Source: Voacanga thouarsii (Eukaryota; Streptophyta; Magnoliopsida; Gentianales; Apocynaceae). From it: a stretch of DNA of 64,000 nucleotides. Below, piece by piece: positions 34,721 to 43,994 of the stretch. A program made the translations under genes and the position numbers. The notes under the pieces were generated by a model. The model did not search any database and had not been told where the DNA came from. It was given only the letters and a program-made list of their open reading frames with translations. The stretch is from contig JANUWF010002145.1 of assembly GCA_026120185.1 (NCBI GenBank), positions 1 to 64,000 on the forward strand, in the 5' to 3' direction. Every line of letters starts with the position of its first letter. Position 1 is the stretch's first letter.

Positions 34721-35365
34721 CTTTTAAGGGAAAAAGAAAGGAAAATGAGAGAGAAAAAGGAAGGAAGGAAGAGTGAAAGAAAAGAAAATGAAAGAAAAGA
34801 GAGAGAGTTAAAAGAGAAGAGGGTTAAGATAAAAGAACTTAAGGTAAAAGGAGAAGAAAGAAGAGTAAAAAAACATGGAGAGAGGTAAACACAAAGTAAT
34901 GTAGTGCAAATAAGAGCCAAACAAGAGGTTGAGAAGAAGAAAATAAGTAGAGGTAAAATGAGGTTGAGGGCTTGGGTTGAGCAAAGAGAAAATAAGGGAG
35001 TTATTGAAGACCCAAAGGCAAATGTTTTACCTTCACGCAAAATGTCTTGTTTAAATTGTAATGCAGGAATCAATTTGAGGACGAATCATCATCAAGAAGA
35101 GGGAAATAATAGGAATCAAATTAAGCATGAAGGCCATTTTCAAAAAGGGGGAAGAAGGACAAAATCACACTTCATGGTGCCATGGGTAAGAGCAACATTC
35201 AAGAGGAATCAAGGGAGTTTTCAAGACAACAAATTCAACAAACCCAGGTTCAAGAAGATTGTGAAGAGACGGATGGAAAAGAAAGGGCCAAAAGATGCAC
35301 AACAAAAGCAACAATCTATGTGGAGGATCAATCCAATCTTTAAACAAGGATTGAAGGCCAAATGA
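34721..35365 (+). pseudogene. Gypsy-C Lys/Glu-rich frame and polyprotein C-terminus reading into 3' LTR
   Basis: The frame continues from the protease as EKERKMREKKEG-type repeats to 34888. After a stop, a second frame (34904-35365) reads KMSCLNCNAGINLRTNHHQEEGN. The LRTNPFQEGGND-like sequence is the usual last coding block of autonomous relatives just before the 3' LTR. The frame then runs about 85 codons into the 3' LTR. The charged region takes the place of reverse transcriptase and integrase, so it marks a replacement typical of a non-autonomous lineage. Function unknown; a long charged helix is likely. Confidence 0.6.
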
Positions 35366-36246
35366 GTATTAAGAAAAGCTCAAAACGACCAACGTTTCAT
35401 TTGGAAGATCAAGAAAATATAGAAAAATGGAATGGAGGTCCAAGGAGCAAGTTTTGAAGTGCAACAAAACTGGAAAGGGTGCCCAGAGCCTACCGGGCTC
35501 CGATCAAGAGTGAAGGACCCGATGCCGGCCGCCCAAATCTGGAAAAAAAATTCTCGCCGAGCAGATTACACCTGGTGCGGAATGGACCCGGCACCGGGTC
35601 CAGTCGGGTTCGTCTCGGCATTTTGGCTATTTTTTGTATTTTTAGCCTTTTCAGTTGTAATTTAATTTTCATGGCTTTTATTATATTTTAAGCTATTTTA
35701 AGTTATATAATAGGGTCTAAAAACTTGTATTTAGCCTATGGAATTTCTATGCTTGTATGCTAATTAGTTAAGGTAACTTGGGACCTATAAATACCTCATT
35801 ATAGCCTCTTTTGTAATTGAATTCAGACAAAGAGAGAAAAAAGTGTTGAACTTTTAGAGAGGAGAATTCCTCCTTAATTCTTTTTTTCACGACCAAGCAA
35901 AGGAATTAGACCCACCTTTATTTAGAGTCTCTAAAATCTTTGGGTTAATCCAACTTATTTCTTCATCTTGGGTATTAGGTAAATTTGTTCTCGCCTAGTG
36001 TTCTTGTTTGGAAACCTAGAAGGGTGCCTACTTTTCTCCATCCCACTTGTTCTTGAATTCTTTGTAGATTCAAGGGTGTTTGGGTGTTGAAGTAGTTGAC
36101 CAAATCCTATTAATATTTAGGTTCTAGTTATTCATTCACCTAGGGTTCTTATTTTGAGGGCATCTTGGTATAGGATTGGGTAACCAAATCTTGGGTCTTT
36201 GCTAGTGAGTTTGATTTCCGAAGTTTGGAGCTCCTGAGCTCGTATT
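35107..36246 (+). repeat. Gypsy-C 3' LTR
   Basis: Begins TAATAGGAATCAAATTAAGC (TG changed to TA), ends near CTCGTATT and is colinear with 30721-31855. It includes the GGACCCGGCACCGGGTCC palindrome at 35585-35602. The purine-rich AAGAAGAGGGAA just before it (35094-35105) fits the polypurine tract. Length differs by only five bases from the 5' LTR. Confidence 0.85.
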
Positions 36247-36620
36247 AGAAATAAAGTTACATTGAGTTCAATTTAATTAATTATGTATCATTGTTATCTT
36301 AATTGGATTGGGAAATAAGGTCAAGAATTGAACCTCAATAATCAAAGGTTAGTTAATTTCGCTTGGAGTATAGGGTCATTAGCTAATTTCATGTTTATAT
36401 TGCCTAGAGTACAGGGATATTCATGAGGAATGAGTTTAATGCAATTCTTTGATTATGTTGGTTTAATTAGGAAATCTACTTATTTAATCAGGAAATAGTG
36501 ATTCCCCAGTCAAGACCAACCTTAGAGTAAGGGGGTTGGGATTCATATCATGCTTTATTTCATGATTAAATATTCTTTCATATGATTTCTATGTGCTTTG
36601 AATTTGATTTTTATTATCTT
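36247..36620 (+). mobile_element. Athila-like LTR, right part
   Basis: Continues the LTR interrupted at 30720: ACTTGGGGAAC | GAAATAAAGTTACATTG joins in register with 22985-23020. GCTAATTTCATGTTTATA, AATGAGTTTAATGCA, TTTGATTATG/TGGTTTAAT, GAAATCTACT and AGAAGATAGTGATTCC-like blocks follow. Homology fades near 36560-36620, before the LTR end, so it is truncated on the right. Confidence 0.7.
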
Positions 36621-36739
36621 GAAGTATTGTTGGTGAGTGATGTGTGAGAGGAGCAAAATGGTAATTTTTGGCCGAGGTGAAAATAAGGAGATAGCTTGTG
36701 GATTGAATAGGAAATAATTTTTCTAGTAGAAATAGCAAC

Positions 36740-36880
36740 AAGAGTTGTTGTGGTGTAGTGGTTAGAGCTTTGGAATTAATTCTTTAGGTCTTGGGTTCAA
36801 AGTCCATCATACAAGCTTTAGCTTGAGTAAATTTTATTTTTCTTGGGAAAGTATGGTGTCGACCTTAAAGGCCTAGATTA
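36740..36880 (+). mobile_element. Possible tRNA-derived SINE
   Basis: The head reads GTTGTGGTGTAGTGGTTAGAGC with an A-box-like TGGTGTAGTGG (36751-36761). About 33 bases later, TTGGGTTCAAAGTCC contains a B-box-like GGTTCAAAGTC (36794-36804). A box and B box at this spacing form an internal Pol III promoter. No cloverleaf with a full acceptor stem can be built, so it is not a functional tRNA gene. The body and 3' end are undefined; a flanking duplication was not found. Confidence 0.5.
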
Positions 36881-38427
36881 ATGTGGTGATGATGTTCTAG
36901 GAGAGACATGTTGGAAGTAACCTCATTCCACTCCTTTTACTCTTCTCAGAATTCTTATAGGGAAAATCATTCTTCATTGATCTTTAGTTTTCCTTAGTTT
37001 CAACTCATTGGTTTGATCAAGATGATCTAGCCTTTTTCTTTCCAGAAAATTCAGTAAAGTACTGAGGTCTTTTAGGATCGAAATGCATTGGTAAAAGACT
37101 CCTTATGGTCTGAAAAATATGGAAGAGTTGTGAGGAATTTCAAGAGGAAAATCCCTCTAGTGAGCTTGCTGAAATTTTCCTCTAGCTTAGTTCATCTTTC
37201 TTCATAGAATGAGCTGGAATATTCCAGCTTGTTGTACCTTCAAAGGGTCAAAATTTTTAGCTAACATTCCCTCCCAAATGCTACTAGAAAAATGGTCTTT
37301 AGGATCAATTTGAATCCTGAAAGTTTTTGTCCAATTTCGGACTGTTCAACCTGGAGCAAAACAGGAAAAATTCCTGTACGAAAATCAACTTTGAGAGCTC
37401 CAAACCAAGCTGTTTTCTCCCAAATTGTGTGCAGCACCTTAGCCATGTTTTTCCTCCATAAAGAAGGATGGAAACCAGCCTTGAATACCCCTAAAACCCC
37501 CCTTCCAGCTCGCTGCAAAATGGATGGAAGTGGCAGACGAAAATCTGCCAGAAAATTCACTGTGCAGCGAAAATTCTGTGCAGATTTTCGTCCAGCTTGT
37601 TTCCTATCTCTCTTCCAGCCAAAACACCAAACTTAATCTGTCAAAACCTTCCTTAAACCTCCATCAACAGAGCTCCATTCATCACCTTGAACTTCTGCAC
37701 GAAATTCCATTAATGGCTGTCCAAAAATCTCTCAAACAAATCCCTGCAATTTAGCTTGATTGGTTTCCAAAATTTCAGCCATCTTATTTAGTAACCTTCC
37801 ATAATATTTTGCTCAATGGACCATACTTCTTCATCATTGTACACCCTACTTTCGGCCACCATAAGCCTCCATAATTCAGCTTTAATTCCATAGAAATTCT
37901 GCTCAAACAGTCGACCATGGCAGATTTCCAAAAGCTGTCCAACAATCAAGATATTCTTGGAATATTTAGTTTCCAAATTCACTTCCTAAAAATATTCTTC
38001 AAAGATTGTAACAACTAACCTTTCCGTTTCCCTTCCAAATCAGAGAATCATCCTCCCAAACCCTACAGAAATTCGTCCACCCCTATCTCTCACAAAAATT
38101 CAGCAGCTGTACATTACCATCTCTCGATTTTCTTCAACCTTCAAGAACACACACTACACCAAGAACACCTACTACTTCCTTTCACCTAATACCTCTCCAA
38201 ATCACTTCAAACTACCTCTAAAAATTCCAGATTTCATCTATTCATTGCTGTGCGTCCATCCGTACCATTTTTAACATCAAACTCCAAAATCCAATTAGCA
38301 CTTTTGGATCAAAAACCAGAAATTTCTGTTAAGGTCAAGAACACCTTCAAGGTAAATTTATTCTAACAACTTCATCTTCTCTAATCTTGATCTCTAATGA
38401 GAACCTATGCGAATAAACATACTAATG

Positions 38428-38438
38428 ATTTCTTTCTC

Positions 38439-38494
<56 letters not shown>
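38428..38494. repeat. (TC)n microsatellite
   Basis: An almost pure CT/TC run of about 65 bp, followed by CATGGCCGAAAATTCCCC. Another dinucleotide run, (AT)n, lies at about 38718-38750. Both lie in the presumed long LTR. Confidence 0.95.
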
Positions 38495-38498
<4 letters not shown>

Positions 38499-38716
38499 GG
38501 CCGAAAATTCCCCTCTCTTGGCCAAATGACTTTTTCTCCCATGAACATGTTTTCGCCATCTCCTATGGACAAAGTTAGACATCTAGGAGTTGAGATCTAC
38601 TCTAAACTCCTTCAAAGCATTCATCAACCAAGTAAGTGCCTTCAACCTTTCTTTTAAACTGTAGATTCATGTCTCTAGGATGATGATGATAGTAGGTGGA
38701 TGGCGATAGGATTCAA

Positions 38717-38755
<39 letters not shown>

Positions 38756-40307
38756 AGATTGAAGCGTGAATGTATGTATGAATATCAAGGAGATGGGATT
38801 TATGCATAGATGGATTATCTTGGTCGATTGTATGATGATTTGAGATTTAATGCATGTCTCCATGTCATAGGTAGTATTTGTGGTGAAGTATGCTAGAGAT
38901 TATGTCACCTTTGGTGAATAGGATTTATATTCATATTGGATTATTAAAGCCATGATCTTATTTATACTAGTAGGGATTAGATCATGTTTTGATAAATTGA
39001 GATCTATGCTTGTATGCATGATTTGGATGATTTGATGAATTAAAGGGTTGTATATGTTCATGATTGTGGTTAGCTATAGGAATATGATCATGATCTAGTT
39101 GTCCCTAAGCTAAATTTTATTTCATTAATAAAATATCTAGTAATATGATTTTTCTAGTAAAATTTTGAAAACCATAGGAAAATGTGGATTTGGTCTTTTA
39201 TATAAAATAGTGATATTCTAGTCAAATAAATAATAGTTTTTGCTGGAAAATATATATATATATTATTTAAAATGATAAAATCAATTAAAGCCTTTTATGA
39301 AAATAATTATAATTAATAAAATATTTATTGCTAAAAAATTAATTATTATCTTTTAATCAAAACCCATTAAGGATTTGCTTATTATTTTTCAAGCAAGACT
39401 CATTAAATTTATTTTCAACAAATTTTAGTTATCAATTATTTTCTAACAACTAAATTATTAATAAATCATTATTTTACCTAATACTACCTTGGACCCTTTT
39501 TCAAATAAACCATAATTTATTTTTAGCAAGATTTAAACCTTCAACTTTTTGTACCTATTTCTCAAACTCTAGTTATTTTAATATCAAACTAGATTTATTT
39601 TATAAACCCTTTTATTTATTATTGAGTCTTAAAGCTTGGGACACTAGGGATATAACTGTAGTAAGTTGAGTTAGTTTTATTTGAGAAAGTGAGTCTTTGG
39701 CTTGAGTTTGATTGTGGTTTGTATTTACCCTATGCGGGTCAGGTCAGCTATTGGAGACCTTTGTTGTGAGCAAGGATCAGGTAAGCTCCTGCATAAAACC
39801 TGTTTGATGAAAAATGATTTTTTTTTATGGCAAGCCAAATGTAGAGTGCATGGTCACTCATTTCTGTAAAGGCAATTGAGGATTATTTCCATTCTCATTT
39901 CAGACAAATAAATTATTTGCAAATCAAGGGGTGGTTTTACTCAAAACCTAAAACTCTTTCTAAAACCAGTTTTGCCCAAACTCTGGAAAACCTTAATTGC
40001 CATTTTCAAGTGGAACTGTGTTTTGTTCATTTTTTCCCAAGTGGGATACGTTACGTTGAGTACTCAACAGGGGTAGGCTAGTAGTACTAGTTTTGAAGAG
40101 CAAGAGTGAGTCTTCTGGCAAGAGGCCACCTCCAGAAGATAAGCTCAACTTAGAGAAACGCCAGTACTACTTAGTCAGGCCGGTCCGAGCTAACAGTTTG
40201 TTTTATTTCAGTCAAGTGACTGTGTTTTGCCGGAATAGACACCCGGTTGTTGTTTGGGTATAGAGAAGGAAGAGTATCTTACCCGGTAGGCCGATCACCT
40301 ACCTTTT

Positions 40308-40650
40308 GTCAGTCTGCACAAAGTGTTAGGCATTCTGACCGGTTATGGGGCCCAACGTGTGGTAACCCATAATCCTTTCGTTCGAGTGGTTGATCTTATA
40401 AATTATGTATGGCTAGATAAGCCAAAACGCCACTCTTATTTTTGAACATCATTCATTGTTTGCCAATATTTCTTTTGTCAGTCTGCACAAAGTGTGGCAT
40501 TCTGACCATTGTATGGTTATGGGGCCCAACTTGTGGTAACCCATGACCACATTTATGAGTGGTTGATTTTATTGTGCACTTGTATGGTTTCAAAAAGAGG
40601 AAAACACCACTCTTGCTTTTAACTAATATTTATTGCTTGCCAATATTTCT
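40308..40650 (+). repeat. 169-bp tandem duplication in plus-strand LTR
   Basis: Two diverged copies each start GTCAGTCTGCACAAAGTG (40308 and 40477), contain TTATGGGGCCCAAC and GTGGTAACCCAT, and end TTGCCAATATTTCT. The second LTR has a different tandem array at the corresponding place (42602-42772). Confidence 0.9.
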
Positions 40651-41055
40651 CTTATAAAGATTTCACACTTTGCATCCACGAACTGTTTTCACTGAACACC
40701 CAAAGCACACACGGACTTACTGAGATTTCTATCTCATCACCTTTTTACCATGATTTCAGGCCGATCCTGCTGTGGGGATGAGTAGTTGGTGTTATCTGCC
40801 TTGGAAGAGAATGTGTCTTTTGAGTTTATGTATTGCTTTGGGGAGACGAGAATGGATAATTTTATTTATGGATTTGTTTCCTTTTGGGAATTCATGGATT
40901 TATTCTTGGGTTGTAATAAATCTTAAGTTGAAGTATTATTTTTATTATTTTTATTCCGCTATTTTATTTGTGTGATCTCGTTATAAAGACCCCTTGTCCT
41001 TTGGACGGGGCGACATCCCCGGCCCCGGCGGGCCTAGGTAGCGGGGTGTTACAAG

Positions 41056-41067
41056 TGGTATCAGAGG
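41056..41067 (+). other. Primer-binding site of plus-strand Gypsy-B relative
   Basis: TGGTATCAGAGG lies two bases after the LTR end and matches the tRNA-iMet site at 11 of 12 positions. Confidence 0.92.
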
Positions 41068-41151
41068 CTGGGTTATAGGCAAATATTGATGATATATGTT
41101 TTATTTATTTAAGTTTAAATCTTATCTAACCTATTTTGTTGATACTGTAGG

Positions 41152-41645
41152 ATGGTTAGACTGCTTAGGACGGCAAGGAAAGGGCAGCAGTGGCACCCGC
41201 CTTATTATCTAGACCAGGAGGACCTTCCAGTTCCCCAGCCTGCCCCTCAGCTAGTTGTTCCTATGGAGGATAGCAGTGATGATGAGGTCCAGATCCTTAA
41301 GCCACCCCCAATCCTGGTAATAGATATAAGTTCTGACAGTGAAGATGAGAAGATAGCCGTAGAGCATGTTCCCCACCCTCCTAGTCCCATAGTGGATTTA
41401 TCGGTAGATAGTGATAACTCGGGGGAGATAGATTATGAGTCTCCACCTAGGCCTTCCTTCGTTCCTTCCTTCATTTCTCCTCCCCACCGAATCGAGCCCG
41501 GAGAGAGTTCTAAGCGCCCCGGGAAGGAGTCCATGTAGGGGTTTGCTAGCAGGATTGGGTAGATTTCTCTAAGAACTCTGGGGAATGGTTATATAAGGTC
41601 GACTTTGAAGATTCTCATGAGGACTATAGATGCAAAGAGCTGATA
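41152..41645 (+). pseudogene. Conserved acidic leader ORF (plus copy), two SIM-like motifs
   Basis: The open frame 41152-41538 (128 codons) starts 98 bases after the LTR. The basic N-terminus MVRLLRTARKGQQW is followed by a Pro-rich linker and three spaced hydrophobic-then-acidic/Ser units: LVVPMEDSSDDE (residues 34-45), ILVIDISSDSEDE (54-66) and PIVDLSVDSDNSGE (79-92). Units two and three fit the SUMO-interacting consensus (V/I)-x-(V/I/L) with flanking Ser and acidic residues. Homology with the minus-strand copy (27648-28132) continues past the stop (TAG at 41536-41538): in another frame DFSKNSGEWLY and FEDSHEDYR match its C-terminus. The ancestral protein was therefore about 160-170 residues. 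No family recognised; not gag. Confidence 0.75.
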
Positions 41646-41900
41646 TGATCAGGATGCTTATTTATTGCTTTTCGTAAACTTCTGTGTTAAGGAATTTCCT
41701 TTCTATTTACTGCTTTCATTTCAAAATTTATGCAAATAGGAGTACCTAGAGTACTCTAAGATTTGATAAATTTTTTTTTTATGCCATTCTTTTTACAAAA
41801 ACCTGCATATGATTTTCTTTTACATAAACCTGAATGTGAGTGCATGCTCAAAATGTTTTAAACTTAAATGCATACATTCATCATCTGGGTATGGTTTAGA
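41646..41900 (+). other. Spacer between leader ORF and gag
   Basis: About 255 bases of AT-rich, non-coding sequence. The minus-strand copy has a comparable spacer of about 390 bases (27259-27647). Confidence 0.6.
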
Positions 41901-41981
41901 ATGGCACCCAAGCGCTGTGCAGCTTCATCAAGCAGAATGGTTCCGGGAGTCGATCAAGTGGTACTAATTTTAGCACGGTAG
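41901..41981 (+). pseudogene. gag: Gag stub of plus-strand Gypsy-B relative
   Basis: An ATG followed by APKRCAASSSRMVPG and VDQVVLILAR then TAG. The MAPKR start parallels MPPQR of the minus-strand gag (27258). Its place after the leader ORF is the same, so this is probably the gag start with everything downstream deleted. The 3' LTR follows directly. Too short to prove by itself. Confidence 0.5.
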
Positions 41982-43380
41982 CTAATTTTGAAAACCTCTA
42001 TATTTGGAACCTTCTTATTTTGGAAACTTTCTACATTTGGAAAACTTCTAATTTTAGAAACTTCTAAATTTATAAATTTTTAAAATGTGTCAGGCATGAC
42101 TTAGGAGCCAAGCATCAAACATTTTGATTTGTTTTGAATATGCAAGAGATAAATTTTTGGGCATGCGTCTAATTTTTGAAAATCAAAGCATGACTTATTT
42201 GAGCATGTGGCTCCTCCACTATGAATTTGTGGAATAAATTATTGACTTAAAACCATGCCTTCTAAAATTTTTGTACGAGTTGAAAAATGTTGTTTGGAAC
42301 TGTATTGAGCTAATTTTGTAGGTTCCACTTTGGAGCCTTATGAATTGTGAATATTGAATAACGTTGAATACTCAATGGGGGCAAGGCCTTTATACTAGCC
42401 TTTGATTGGTCTGGGAATATCTCTCGGCGGGTGGCCACCTCCGAGAGGTTGACTCTTTTCGATTAGGGTGTCAGTATAGAAGGTTGAGCCGTCCTCAGCT
42501 AGCGACGGGGTTCTGGTAGAACCGATGGCCGGAAGTGGGACAATCGGCTTGGATTAAGTGAGAGAGGAAGGAGTATCTTACTCGGTTTGTACACCTACCA
42601 AGTGTTGGGGGTCAAGTGCTTCACAGAAGTGAGAACCACCTCTGTGCCCTTTCACCAGGTGTTGGGGGTCAAGTGCTTCACAGGAGTGAGAGCCACCTCT
42701 GTGCCCTTTCACCACCTGTCGGGGGTTAAGTGCTTCACCTGGTGTGAAAGCCACCGCTGTGCCTTGTCAGATTAACTTGGTTGCTTTAATTGTTGAGCTA
42801 TTTTCGGGTAACTGTTCTAAAGTGTTATTGGAATTTTCTTTGAAGCTCAAAATCTTTTAATTATTCATATCTTTCCAAACAGAATAATTTAAGAGCATTT
42901 TACTTCATGACTTCTCGCTACTATCTTTCAAGAAGTGAGAGTTAAATTTGTAAAGAAGGCATGACAAAGCTTTTGATATACTGTTAGTACATGCATCATG
43001 AAAAGTGTTTTGTTTCTTTAGCCCAACTCACACACGGGGCTTACTGAGATTTCTATCTCATCACCCCTTTTTACCATGATTTCAGGTGGATCCTACTGTG
43101 GGGAAAGTAGCTAGTGTTATCTGCCTTGAAAGAGAATGTTGTCATTTATTTTTATGTATTGCTTTGGGGAGTTGAGAGTGGATAATTTTTATTTATGGAT
43201 TTGTGTTTGGGAATTCATGGATTTATTCTTGGATTTTTTTCTTGGGGTGTAATAAATTTTTTAGTTAAAGTATTATTTTAATCCGCTATTCTATTTGGGT
43301 AATCTAGTTATAAAGACCCCTTGTCCTTTGGACGGGACGACATCCCCAGCCCTGACGGGCCTAGGTAGCGGGGTGTTACA
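41982..43380 (+). repeat. 3' LTR of plus-strand Gypsy-B relative, 5'-truncated
   Basis: Matches the 5' LTR from the TTGAATACTCAATGGGGG block (42363) to the GCGGGGTGTTACA end (43380). The last ~320 bp are highly similar and the middle is much more diverged. It is only about 1.4 kb, against possibly 4 kb for the first LTR, so its outer part went with the gag-pol deletion. It directly abuts copia reverse transcriptase at 43381, so the element inserted in or truncated Copia-C. Confidence 0.75.
42602..42772 (+). repeat. Three tandem 57-bp repeats in the 3' LTR
   Basis: Units begin at 42602, 42659 and 42716 and share GTGTTGGGGGTCAAGTGCTT, a GTGAGAGCCACC-like segment and CTGTGCCCTTTCACC. The first two are nearly identical and the third is diverged. 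Because 57 is a multiple of three, a 62-codon frame crosses all three, but it is a by-product. Confidence 0.92.
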
Positions 43381-43994
43381 ATAGATCCTTATTCCGAGAA
43401 TATAGGTTGTTTCTCCAAGGTCTTTCATGGAGAATCATTTGGACAACCAAATTTTAATCGTTTGCAAGGTAGGTATATCTTTTCCTATTAGCAATATGTC
43501 ATCTACATAAAGCAGTAAGAAAACGATTTCACTCCCACTAATCTTCTTGTATACACAAGGCTTATCCATGTTTTGAATAAAACCAAACACTTTGATTGTT
43601 TTATCAAAATGGATGTTTCAACTCCTAGAAGCTTACTTAAGTCCATAAATGGACCTTTGCAACTTACACACCTTTATGCTATCATTGGATATGAAACCCT
43701 CAAGTTGTGTCATATACATTTCCTCAGTCAGATTTCCATTTAGGAAAGCTGTTTTCACATCCATTTGCCAAATCTCATAATCATGATGAGCAGCAATGGC
43801 TAGGAGTATCATGATGGATTTCAACTGGCTACTGGCGAGAAGGTTTCATCATAGTCAATACTATGTTGTTGACGATAACCCTTCGCCACTAGTCATACTT
43901 TATAGGTAACTAAGTTACCATCCATGTCTGTTTTCTTCTTGAAAACTCACTTGCACCCAATAGGTTTTATTCCTTTGGGTGGATCAACCAAAGT
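43381..43994 (-). pseudogene. pol: Copia-C reverse transcriptase, 3'-truncated
   Basis: Minus-strand translation shows GIKPIGCK, KKKTDMDGNLVTYKV, LVAKGYRQQHSIDYDETFSPVAS, then LKSIMILLAIAAHHDYEIWQ, MDVKTAFLNGNLTEEMYM, KLQRSIYGLK, a stop, and LLLYVDDILLIGN with the YVDD box intact (near 43490-43505). Coding ends at 43381 where the gypsy LTR ends, so the rest of reverse transcriptase, RNase H and the 3' LTR are missing. Stops occur at several former Trp, Arg and Gln positions. Confidence 0.9.

Larger units (their letters stand above)
30721..36246 (+). mobile_element. Gypsy-C: non-autonomous Ty3/gypsy element
   Basis: Two similar LTRs (30721-31855 and 35107-36246) flank an internal region with a primer site, a gag fragment with zinc knuckles, a protease and a Lys/Glu-rich C-terminal frame. 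There is no reverse transcriptase, RNase H or integrase. It interrupts an Athila-like LTR: the sequence left of 30720 (GACTTGGGGAAC) and right of 36247 (GAAATAAAGTTACATTGAG) are continuous in the homologous LTR near 22985-23020. Mobilisation would have needed enzymes from an autonomous relative. Confidence 0.82.
36881..41053 (+). repeat. Gypsy-B-type long 5' LTR (plus-strand element); left boundary unresolved
   Basis: The right end is firm: it terminates GCGGGGTGTTACA (41053) and a primer site follows. The last ~350 bp match the second LTR ending at 43380 almost base for base, including TTACTGAGATTTCTATCTCA and TTGTCCTTTGGACGGG. The middle (40060-40200) shares TTGAGTACTCAACAGGGG and the GGCCACCTCC..AGAAG block with all Gypsy-B LTRs. 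Left of 39640 the assignment is inference: the AT-rich zone (39100-39600) parallels 16990-17720. A CT-rich tract, TTTTCGGCCA-like sequence and AAGGTAAATT near 38350 resemble the transcribed part of such LTRs. Frames at 37261-37754 show no known protein. Confidence 0.6.

Noticed and set aside
36750..36806. A tRNA gene
   Set aside because: No acceptor stem or anticodon arm pairs properly and the B box is offset, so a SINE head is more plausible.
37261..37754. Overlapping 76-114 codon frames on both strands that might be a host exon
   Set aside because: No domain motif, frames overlap on both strands, and the region is best explained as part of a long LTR.
38397..38657. 86-codon frame across the CT repeat
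   Set aside because: The Ser-Leu run is a translated (TC)n microsatellite.
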